NCBI RefSeq assembly: GCF_020379485.1
Contig: NC_063451.1
Coordinates: 22,736,630-22,800,629, forward strand
DNA from: Brassica napus
Lineage: Eukaryota; Streptophyta; Magnoliopsida; Brassicales; Brassicaceae
Reading direction: 5' to 3'
Length of the DNA: 64,000 bases
The notes below the pieces were generated by a model. That model was not told the DNA's origin and did not search any database. It saw only the letters and a list, made by a program, of their open reading frames with translations. Of the stretch, positions 11,137 through 21,750 are shown one piece after another (the first letter of the stretch is position 1; every line of letters begins with the position of its first letter). Position numbers and translations under genes: made by a program.

Positions 11137-11270
11137 CTTCCTTTCGAATGCACCTCAAACAATTCAGACAATGGGAACTTGAGAATGCAAGGCACTTGGC
11201 TCAAAAGGGTGGGGGAGAACAAAGATGAAGATGCAACCTCCAATCAGGGAAAACAAAGCCGTGTGACACT
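11137..11270 (+). pseudogene. Broken DeSI C-terminal exon
   Basis: The stretch reads GFLS, then after a deletion SDNGNLRMQGTWLK, KDEDATSNQGKQSR, matching the last exon of the intact DeSI gene (SENGNLRLQGSWFK, KDGDANHGAPNHQRKQSR at 36276-36420). It is frame-shifted and has lost internal segments. It follows the RS part, so it is either the displaced tail of the DeSI gene interrupted at about 7800 or the last piece of a second tandem DeSI copy. The SDNG block is present on both sides of the RS insert. Confidence 0.8.
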
Positions 11271-11674
11271 GAGGTTCACTGGTCTTAAATTTGCTCATCT
11301 GTGTATCCAGTTATTCTGTATCAAACCATTTGTTTTGCATACAATTCAAAGTTTTTTTGTTGAGAAAATGTGGAAAAGAAAAACAGGCTGCAATGCAGAT
11401 ATGAAGAGTTTTGTATATATTGCAGGGAAAGAAAACAGAGCAGCGTCGTCACACCGAATGACTGCAGAAGTAGCAAGAGCTATCTCCAAACGTCTCATTT
11501 TCTTCTCAGATCAAATTCATCTTTTATCATGTTTCTTCTTCCCTTTCCTAGCGACTTGCTCAACTTTCTTTCACACCACCGCGTGATCCATATTATATCT
11601 CTAAACTGGTGTTTGTGTGCACTCGAACCACTTGTATAAGCTCCTATACTAAATAACTGCATCTTAATTGGTAG

Positions 11675-11740
11675 AATTAAGATGGTACTAAGACTGAATA
11701 CAGGGTGTGGAATCCTTTCCGTTCTAAGCTGGCGGCTATT
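11675..11740 (+). pseudogene. Fibrillarin exon 3 fragment
   Basis: After a preserved TAG acceptor the sequence reads N, stop, [19 protein letters not shown], nearly the whole of exon 3 of the fibrillarin gene at 1777-1872, then diverges. The second codon is TAA. No other fibrillarin exon is found nearby. It lies directly before the MATE gene, the position a fibrillarin gene would occupy in the right copy of a duplicated block. Confidence 0.9.
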
Positions 11741-12038
11741 AGAACATATGCATTCATCCTTGTGCTGAGTCTAGTAGTTCTAGCAAAAAACATTCAGCTA
11801 AGCATAACAAACACCAACAATGATAAAACTTGTTTTGCAAGTTACATAGAACTTAGTTATTACATAAAATCAAAGCTAGAGATATAACATGCTATGACAC
11901 CACTACTTTACGGTTGATTACTCCATTAATACGAAATCAGAATCGCTGCATTCCCTCGACATCTAACTAAGAAGGTAGGGGTTATTGAAAAGGAAAGAAA
12001 CTGAAGACACAAAAAATGCAAACTATTAAAATATTGTT
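11741..12038. other. Spacer, no feature recognised
   Basis: No coding or repeat signature was recognised between the fibrillarin fragment and the tRNA gene. Confidence 0.4.
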
Positions 12039-12122
12039 TGTCAGAAGTGGGATTTGAACCCACGCCCTCTCTCGAAGACCAGAACTTGAGTCTGGCGCCT
12101 TAGACCACTCGGCCATCCTGAC
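12039..12122 (-). tRNA. tRNA-Leu, anticodon CAA
   Basis: On the minus strand the gene starts at 12122 with GTCAGGATGGCCGAGTGG and ends near 12039 in TTCTGAC plus a discriminator A. The acceptor stem pairs fully. The anticodon stem CCAGA/TCTGG encloses CTCAAGT, giving anticodon CAA (decodes UUG). A long variable arm and the B box GGTTCAAATCC are present, as expected for tRNA-Leu. No intron is present, and CCA is not encoded. Confidence 0.95.
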
Positions 12123-12300
12123 TATTTGTCAAAACCAACATTGACAAATTATATATATTATATTGAATTATTCTCTACTACCATAACAAGGAAATTAAAC
12201 GATTTCTTAAGCATTAATGTGGGAAGTACAAGTTATGAATTCATTATTTAGTACATGGTTGCTTAAATAGTTGAATTCGTGTGAAGATTGAAGACCAAAA

Positions 12301-15300
12301 TCATGCAATTATATCCTTTGTTGTTGTTCCATTCCCTCCCCATCTCTGCAGGCGTTCTGTGGTCTCCTCCACCTGTTCATCATGTTTTTATTTTGCATTC
12401 AATAGATCTCAATGAACAAGTGTATAGGCTATTAATTATGATTTTAATGTCTTAGGTTCTTTACCTCTCTATTCCAGTCTATCTTGTACACCAAAAACAT
12501 CAGGCATAGCGTTTGAAGCGCTGATCCTGCTATCATTCCACTCCAAAGCCCCTGAAAACATACAAAGTAACAAAACCATAATATAAGACCATCCACAATG
12601 ACATTTTTTTTGCATGAGTCTCTCAGAAACAAAAGAATATAAAATTAGGAGAAAGATGACAATCGTTTTTATTTGAAGTTCAGCTAAGCTTTTGAAAAAC
12701 TTATCTGCCATTCGATACTTTTCTAATCTCTATAATATTATTCGAGAAGTCACTTTCCTATGTGTCGCTCTCACATTAACTCTCACGACGGTTGATTACA
12801 CTGATACCCCTAATGAATTAATTTACATTTAAAATACTATTATTTATTTTTTTATTTAGTTTCCGTTTAAAATATTTCCAAAAAATATACAAATATAATA
12901 AAAAAGGAAATTTTTTTATAAAGTTAAAAAAAAAATTGGAAAACGAAAATATATGTATATATAATATGATTTCAAATAAAAAAGAAATTTCACAAAATAG
13001 TAATATTACATTAAAAAAATATTTGAAGTAAAATAAAATATACTTTTGAATTAATAAAATAATTTATTTATATCTAAATTTTCTTAGATGAAAAATATAA
13101 ATTTGTATATAATGTGATTTTATTAAAAACAATTTACACAGATAATCTTGATATTAGAAAAAGAAATATTATTTCTTTTTAAAAATTTTCCAAAAAATAT
13201 ACACATATTATAAAAAAAGGAATTTTTTTATAAAGCTAAAAAAAAGAATTGAAAAACGAAAATATATGTACAAATAATACGATTTCATAAAAAAAGGAAA
13301 GTTTACAAAATGGTAATATTACATTTAAAAATATTTTTAACTAATATAAAATATACTTTTGAATTAATAAAATACTTTCTTTATATCTATATTTTCTTAT
13401 ATGAAAAATATAAATTTGTATATAATGTGATTTCATTAAAAAAAATTCACACAGATAATCTTGATATTAGAAAAAAAAATTATTGCTTTTAAGACATAAT
13501 TTTAAACAATACAAAAAAAATTAAAGTAATAGAAATATTTTTATATATCTATCTATTTTCGTTGATGATTACATAAAAGTTAAGACAGTTAAAACTGATA
13601 TATGTTTAATTGACAAAAAAATAGTTTATAATTAGTAATATTGAAATGCTTTATTTATTTACAGCAAAAAAATATTGATAAATTTTATTTTACTTATATA
13701 TTATTTTCAAATACATTCACAATTTTGTTTACTGCTTATTTTTAAGAGATATTAAAAAAACTAAAAATAAATTTTAAAAATAAACATTGTTTGATCAAAT
13801 AGTTACAAAATAGTTTAATGAGGTAGATGATGACAAAAAAAAGTTTAATGAGGTAGATATATTATATTTTATCATTATTAAAGTTATTTGTTTTCTTAAT
13901 ATTAAATTCACTTTTAAATTTTGTTTGTAGAACTTAATAGAACCATAATAAAAATACCAAAGCAAATCTGAATTCATAGTTTTAAGATTATTTAAAATAA
14001 ATTCCAGTTTCCATTAAACAAATCAAATGCATAAAGTTATTTAGAATTTATAAAATATTTTAATTATTGCAAATATTGATATGTGTTCATGAACTTTCAA
14101 AAATGTATCAACTACTTATGCATGTAACTTCCTATTGATCATCGTTTTATTTTCTATTATTTTTTAAAAAACATCAACATATAATTTGATAAATATTATG
14201 AAAATACATGCACATTTAAATGATAAATAAAATTGATTTGATTTGGCTTAATTATAATAAAAATAATCATACTTGATTTTGAATTTGAAAGAATATATGT
14301 AACTCAATATACTCACAAAATGAGTGACTCGATTAATTCAACTTATATCTAAAATCATAGATATAACTACGATAAGAATGTATAATTTTATAAGAATAGT
14401 AATTTATTTTATAAATATAAATCATATGACAACTCAAAACATATTAAAAATAAAAATAAAATATTAATCAGCTGCTACAGTTTAGTTCTTTAGTAAAATT
14501 AATATATATGCATGAGACTTCAGAATATTATCGTTATATTAATTTATGTAATTTGGAATCAAACACTTTAATTTTTTTTTCATTCTAATCATAATGTATC
14601 TTAAGTTATACATAATCTTCATAAAATATATTTACATATCTAAGACAACAACAACCTAAATGAAAATAAGAAATTAATCAAAATTTTAATATATAGAATA
14701 AAAAATACTACAGTTGAATTCAGAGATGCAATCTAATTTACCCAAATGATAACTAAATCGACTGAAAAATAACAAAACCACTTATATATAACATATATAA
14801 AATCATATGTATAATTAAAGTAATATAATATTATTAATATAAATGATGCATATAAATTATAAATTAATTTAAAATCCTACTATATATTAATTGAGAAGTC
14901 ACTTTAGTGATTTTTTCTTACGTGTCGATCATTGGTGAACTCTTACAAAATTGTTATAATTTGTTTGGTCGATTATTTTTAATTTTTATTTATTTTAATT
15001 CGATCTAAAAACAAAAGGTAAGTCTACAACCAAATAATATCACTTACCAAATAATTTACATAATATTACAAATAATGATTTAGGGTAACTAATTGTTGAA
15101 ATTATAGAAAGTGAAATAAATTGATCAATTTTATATTTAAAAAATACATAAAATAATAAACGACAAACCATTTATATAAATCAATATAATGATTTTATAT
15201 TCTTATTTAAAAGTATTATATTTTATATAAATTATCATAATAACTATTAACATCTTCTAAAGTTCATATGATATGCTTTATAAATCATCTATAAAAACAT

Positions 15301-18300
15301 TTATCAAATTATTTATTTTGGCTTATTGTATATTTTAAATTATTTTAAGAGTTTGTAAGTCATCTATAAGAGCTTAAAATCAAAGCTATATATCCTACTA
15401 TATATTAATTGAGAAGTCAATTTAGTGATTTTTGCTTACGTGTCGATCATTGGTGAACTCTTACAAAATTGTTATAATTTGATTGGTCGATGATTTTTAA
15501 TTTTTATTTATTTTAATTCGATCTAAAAACAAAAGGTAAGTCTACAACCAATTAATATCACTTGCCAAATAATTTACATAATATTACAAATAATGATTTA
15601 GGGTAACTAATTGTTGAAATTATTGAAAGTGAAATAAATTGATCAATTTTATATTTAAAAAATACATAAAATAACAAACAACAAACCATTTATATAAATC
15701 AATATAATGATTTTATATTCTTATTTAAAAGTATTATATTTTATATAAATTATCATAATAACTATTAACATCTTCTAAAGTTCATATGATATGCTTTATA
15801 AATCATCTATAAAAACATTTATCAAATTATTTATTTTGGATTATTGTATATTTTAAATTATTATAAGAGTTTGTAAGTCATCTTATATAAATCAATATAA
15901 TGATTTTATATTCTTATTTAAAAGTATTATATTTTATATAAATTATCATAATAACTATTAACATCTTCTAAAGTTCATATGATATGCTTTATAAATCATC
16001 TATAAAAACATTTATCAAATTATTTATTTTGGCTTATTGTATATTTTAAATTATTATAAGAGTTTGTAAGTCATCTATACGAGCTTAAAATAAAAGCTAT
16101 ATATCCTACCATATATTAATTGAGAAGTCATTTAAGAGATTTTTGGTTATGTGTGGATCATTTATGAAATCTTAAAAAACTGTTATAAATTGATTGTCGA
16201 TAATTTTTTATTTCAATTTATTTTTATTTATTTTAATTAGATTTAAAAGAAAAAATAAGTCTATAAAAAGTTAATGTCACTTACCGAACAATCTACATAA
16301 TATTACAAATAATTATTTATGGTAACCAATTGTTGAAACTATAAAAAGAGTAATAATGTTTTATCAATTTGTACATATTTATAAACTACATAAAATAGTA
16401 AACAATTTTTTTAATTAAAATCGATATAATGATTTTATATTCTTATATAACGCCTTATATTTGTTTATGGCCTTATATTTGTATATAAAGTATTATAATA
16501 ACTATTAATATCTAATAAAATTCATACATGCTTTATAAATCATCTATAAAAATATAAATACATTTTATATCTTGTTTTATCATATGTTTTAAATTATGAT
16601 AAGAGGTTTTAATTTATTTATACAAGCTTATAAATTAATTTATAAAATATATTTTTAAATTTAATTTTATATTAAATGATAAATTACTTAATTGATTTTT
16701 TCTTAGGTGTCGATCATATATAGAATTTAAGAAAAATATTATAATTTGATTTGTTAATGGGTTTTCAATTTTTATTTATTTTATGAGTATGAAAATTAGT
16801 TCTAGAAATAGTTTTATCAGTATCCAAAACCTAAATATATTGCACAAAATAATATATGGTAATTAAATATGTTATTTATATAATATATATAATGCTTCAT
16901 AAAATCATTTTTAGCAATCAAGTATTTCTAAACTATATAAAATACTTCAAAAGTTTTGAGTATTATATACCTTCAAAACTTAAGTAATTTTATTAAAAAC
17001 TGAATCATGAATATTATACATAACTAATTTTAGTACAATTATCAATACAAAATATCAAAAAATATTTAAAATAGTTATATTTATCCTTTTTAAAACAATT
17101 ATTCTTAGAATAAATATTTAACAAAAACACATAATGATAAAAATATATTTTAATTTGAAAAATTATAATAAATATATTGTTACAAAATATTCAAACCCGC
17201 GAAACCGCGGCCATCCACCTAGTGGTTAGTATTCAAAAATATTAGTTTTTGTCTAGAAATTTAAGAAAGTTTATTCTTTTAAAGATGCCTTAAGCATTTC
17301 CAATGGAGAATTCTTGAGATTTTCAACACAAATATGTGTAAATATATAGAGATACTAATAGTTAATTATGAGTATCTAAAAATAATGAAATTTTAGAATT
17401 TTTACTCGAGTATATTTTGATAACTTGGATGAGATATTAATTCTCTTAATTAGGGTCCTAACGACTTGATAGTTTCACTACTTGAGTAGATTTAAGCTGT
17501 TACTGTTTGTTATGTCAGTCCATAAATTCACTTACCATCACTCCTAAGTTTGCTCCGTAACCAAGAGAATAGCCAAAGGGAATGCCGAAAATGAAGTAAC
17601 AAGCCACGTTGATATAAGCCACTGTGCGTTGCCAACCACCTCCAATAGCCACACCTTAAAAAGACGAATAAACCGACATGATTATAATTTTATTATACCT
17701 CTGGTTTGGTTTACATGAAAGACTTTTAGACTTTTTGTACCGGTAAGAACTTGCTGCACGCCGTTGAGAACCATGGTTATACCAAGAAGATAAGCTAGCT
17801 TAGACACAGCACGCTGAAGTACTTGGCTATTTGTAAACATGATGGCGAAATGGTCTCTGGCTATGATGACAGCCACCATAAAGACAAGACCGATGATGAG
17901 AGACTCGAACAGTGCGACATAGACAGAGTATTTCGCTGCTCGTGGACGGCCCTTGCCAAGCTCAGTTCCGACAATCATACTAGTAAAGTAGACATGTGTG
18001 GGTTATAAGCAGGGCCGGCTCAATATATTAGAGTAAGTTGGGCAAAACTATTTTAAAGCCCTATAGTTAGTTAATTTTAGAAATATTATGTTTTTCTTGA
18101 GTTTTTGACTCGAGCATAAAAACATATAAAATTTTATTTGATATTTTTATATTAAAAATTAGTAATATCATGTTTTAGTGTTGTTCAAATCTATGTCAAG
18201 CATGCTAATGAAAAGAATCTAAACCTCTAATATTACAAGATTTGGAATGGGCACGGAGCGGTCGCACTGACCGCCCTCCAACCTAGGCCGGCCTTGGTTA

Positions 18301-20146
18301 TTATCAGTTGAAGAAGTAAGCTGAGCAATGGGTTAAAAACTAATGATGTGCCAGGTAGTGATGATGATACCTTATAGCAATGTTTACTCCAACGAACAAC
18401 ATGAGCTCCACATTGTTGACATTCAAGCTGAAACGTAGGAAGTGTTAAAGAGTTAATACAAGCATTCAAAGTTTTTTTGGAGGTAAGCATGTTGAAAAAC
18501 TCACCATATGGAAAGGGAATCAACAGCGATAACATCGTTGTCAAGGCGACCAGAAAGGACGATGATACTCATCATATACCATAATTCAAGACAAATCATA
18601 ACAGCGGATTCAATGGAGAGTCTAACGAAAGCCCAAATATCGCTAAAAGCCAGCCAAGATAAACCAGACCAGCCTTCGTTACACCAAACAACCACATAAA
18701 CGATTAGAGAGATTGCTGTTCCCCAGTTGGTGATGTTAAACGCCAAGGCAGCACCATTTGTTCCCCAACCAAAGGCTATTATAAATAGCCATAGCATAAA
18801 GATGTGTATGACAAGGGCACTGAACCCAATAGATGTCATGACGACTACTTTTCCCTGCGCTATAAGGAACTTGGTTGCAGGGAAAGTGAAGGCCAATGAG
18901 AAGAGCTGAGGGATGGTTAGAAGGGTGAATTCTCCAGCTGAAACCGCAACCTCCTCAGATTCACCGAGAAGTCTCAGAACCGGTGTGGCAAAGATGTATA
19001 TAGGGAGGAAGACTAAGCAGGACACTAATGAGATAATCCAGGCTCTCTGCATGTAAATGCCTAACTTATTGACTTCACCAGCTCCAAATGCTTGGCTACA
19101 GAGCGTTTCAAGTGCACTACTCATGCCAAGCTACATGTTTCAAAACCAAAGATAATTAGCTTGTTTCAACTAATATCACAATAGGAACAACTCCATTGAG
19201 AATTTCTTACAAAGTTAGACAGAGAATTAAATATAATTCGATTTGAGATATCATGAAATATAATCTGATAGCATTTCCGTTGGTAAAACACTCAATGGAA
19301 ATTTCAACTTAAAAAAATAAATGAAATAGAGGATAAGAGTATCTCATTTACACATGTTTGGGTTTAATTAAGTGGTTTTAAGTTTTCTAAAGATATTTAA
19401 ATTAAATCAAATATTTGAATATATTAAAATATTAATATTAATTAGTATAGCATTTAAGTTGAGAAACTTAAAGCACCTCCAAAAAGAAAAAATAATAGAA
19501 ATGAGAAAACAGATCAGTTCTAAAAGAAAAACTTTTTGGAACTCATTAAAGACATCACAGGTGTCATTCAACTATAATGTTATTTGATTTATAAGAATTA
19601 AAATTTAGTTATTTAAATATAATAGTATTATCTTTTTTCTTTTATATACTCTCATGGTATCTAATTGTTAATGCTGCTCTTATGCTGCCACTAATCACTT
19701 TATATTTGATTCATTTAATTATAAAAATAAAGATTTAATTAGATAATGAGCTAAATTAAAATATTAACTTAGAAAGGTTAAAATACTCGTTTTGAGATTT
19801 TTGATTCTTGATTCCATATGAGAGGTTTGAAAGACGGAAAAGCATGTAGCTATAAGGAGAAAGTGGAGAGACTGAGTACCAGGAAGCCGAAGGAGAAGAT
19901 GCCAATGACGGAGAGAGAGATGGAGACGGCGGAGAGCTCGATCTCGCCGATGTGTCCGACGAAGACAATGGTCATGAAGCTAACACCAAACTGGCAGATG
20001 GCGTCGAAAGCAACCATACAAGCAAACATCCACAACTTCCCCGACTCGGTAGACAAAACTATCTTCACATCGCTCCAAGTCCTAGCCGGCGCGTAATCCT
20101 CCTCTGCCTCGCCGCCGTTCGCAAGAAACGGTGTCCTCGGGTCCAT
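12301..20146 (-). CDS. DTX35: MATE efflux transporter, DTX35-like
   Basis: Seven minus-strand exons: 19880-20146, 18505-19130, 18371-18427, 17741-17979, 17536-17654, 12465-12551 and 12301-12372. Borders are GT/AG, all phases agree, and the protein is 488 residues, the length I recall for Arabidopsis DTX35 (At4g25640). It opens MDPRTPFLANGG, contains the two MatE repeats of an about 12-helix membrane protein (ETLCSQAFGAG, NITNWGTA, GRPRAAKYSV) and ends GGNGTTTKDIIA. DTX35/FFT in Arabidopsis is a tonoplast protein linked to flavonoid levels and anther function, and DTX33/35 act as vacuolar chloride channels. Oddities: intron 5 is about 5 kb of Helitron DNA, intron 3 holds a MITE, and the usually conserved VRVSNELG motif reads MIVGTELG at the start of exon 4. 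A relic of its last two exons lies at 3239-3490. Confidence 0.92.
12727..14874 (+). mobile_element. Helitron, 5' part, inside MATE intron 5
   Basis: Begins TCTCTATAATATTATTCGAG after an A. The same terminus and internal sequence occur in opposite orientation in the complete element at 29749-31477. The homology runs to about 14874, where a second Helitron starts, and its own 3' end was not found. The interior also repeats within itself: 12880-13090 resembles 13190-13400. Non-autonomous; no Rep/helicase coding. Confidence 0.7.
14875..17222 (+). mobile_element. Helitron with three tandem 5' ends, inside MATE intron 5
   Basis: The 5' terminus TCCTACTATATATTAATTGA occurs at 14875, 15393 and (as TCCTACCATAT) 16104. 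A single 3' terminus lies at 17197-17222: hairpin CCGCG-AAAC-CGCGG, then CTAG, followed by T. Unit 1 is 518 bp. Unit 2 is 711 bp, the same plus a 193-bp internal duplication (15691 versus 15884). Unit 3 is more diverged. It has no coding capacity. Confidence 0.8.
18012..18297. mobile_element. hAT-like MITE in MATE intron 3
   Basis: Starts CAGGGCCGGCTCAATATA and ends GGCCGGCCTTG, which are imperfect inverted ends. Flanks GTTATAAG and GTTATTAT could be a decayed 8-bp target duplication, the hAT size. The same CAGGGCCGGCT terminus occurs at 33160. Confidence 0.55.
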
Positions 20147-21246
20147 CTCTCTCAAATGTTAAACCAAAGCTCTCTCTCACTTCTCTAAGGCTATCTCTGA
20201 GTCAATGGTGGTTCATGGTTACAGCAGTAAACGTAGTTTATATAACAAAGGCCAGCGCTGAATCACGCGCTTCTCTGTCCCCTTCGTTTTTGTATACTGG
20301 TCAAAGACAAAATATTATGGACAGCCGCCTTTGTTTAAAACTGTACATGAAATATAATGCATTGGTCCTGTCTATTTGTTTGTAGTAAATATGTTAATCT
20401 GTGTTAGTAAATGAACTTCAAACAGAGACATGAAGTGAAGGCGTCATGTTCCTCTTTAGTGCTTTTCTTTTAACGACACAGGCACATTCACTAGTAAAAG
20501 TTTGGCAGAGAAAAGTCGTTGCATGAAAGTATATAATTTTTTTACAAAAAAGTTTATAATTCTTCTTTTTTTTTGCTAAATGAAAGTTTATAATTATTCA
20601 ATAATTCTTTTTAAAGAAATTTGAACCGTGGTGATAATATTTAGCAAGTGGTCTTGAAAAGGAAACTTCCAAATATATATCCATCTAATCTGGAATCAAA
20701 TTGTGTTTCCAAAAGTAGGCCATGTCTTTATGTGATCAATAATATAGGAAGAAGAGTCAGACAAGGTATCCTTCTGCCGAGTTGCTGCTGTTTGGTTAAT
20801 TAAAAAAATTGAGTTATGTTTTAGACATCATTAGAAAATCTGTGATCAGATTAGTCGTTATTACTGTCCAGACATAGGCCTAAATACTCCAGTCAATCAT
20901 TTTAAAAAGATTTGAGCCCTAGTGATAGTATTTAGCAAGTAAATCAGATTTTAGGAAAAAGTATTTAGCCAGTGGTCTCGAAAAGAAACTTCCAAAGATG
21001 AAGACAACGCTCGAACCTGGTAGCCAGTAAAAAATGAATATATTGAAAGTTGCTTAATCCATCTAAGTTGGAATCAGAATTGAAAAGTTGTGGTTTCCAA
21101 AATAGGTCATGTCTTTACGTGATCAATAATATAGGAAGAAGAGTCAGAGAAGGTATCCTATTGCGTTTCTACGGAAACTGCTCCAGCTTTCCTTTTTGGT
21201 CTTCGTCGTCATCATTTGTATTTATTTCACATTTTTTAACCCTTGA
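20147..21246. other. MATE 5' flank with a tandem duplication
   Basis: No gene is seen. 20640-20775 is repeated at about 20970-21155, sharing GTGATCAATAATATAGGAAG and the following AGAGTCAGA. The MATE promoter should lie within 20147-20500. No clear TATA or known element could be assigned. Confidence 0.5.
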
Positions 21247-21750
21247 CATTAGCGCTGGGACGGATCGGATATCCCAGGTATTTTGAGATATCCGGATCCG
21301 GATTCGCTGGATCCGAAAAATTGCTATCCAGATCCGGATTCAGGCTCTCCGGATATCCGGACTAAAATCCGGATCTGGATCTTTAAAAAAAAAATTAAAA
21401 ATTAAATTAAAAACTAGCTAACTAAAATGATTTATTTAATTTAATTAGCCTATTAATTTTTTTAAATGAAAAATTATTGAAATTGAATAAAATTTAAAAA
21501 TTTAATATTTTATATAAAAATTATATATAGTATACATATATAAATATAATTATATTTTAAATATTTTAAATAAATAGTAAGTTCGGATCCGGACCTAAAA
21601 TTTCATTATCCGGATTCGTATCTGGATCCGCCGAATCCGTAAAATCAAGATCCAGATCCAGATCTAGATCCCCCGGATATTCATTTTTTCGGATCGGATC
21701 GGAACAAATCCCGGAGCGAATAACGGATTTCGGATATAACTCCCAGACCT
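21247..21750. mobile_element. GGATCC-rich repeat element with target duplication
   Basis: Full of short ATCCGGAT and GGATCCGG motifs at both ends around an AT-rich core. TTGACAT lies just left (21243-21249) and just right (21752-21758). The duplicated spacer near 26550 reads TTTGATATCAACCAGAGTGC without the insert, so it looks like the empty site. Non-coding. Confidence 0.6.

Noticed and set aside
12444..12464. MATE gene ending at VKNLRH
   Set aside because: GAG is followed by a good GTAAAG donor, and a further exon at 12301-12372 restores the family C-terminus and the 488-residue length.
14875..16103. CRISPR-like or satellite array
   Set aside because: Units are 518 and 711 bp with Helitron termini and no spacers; the genome is a plant's.
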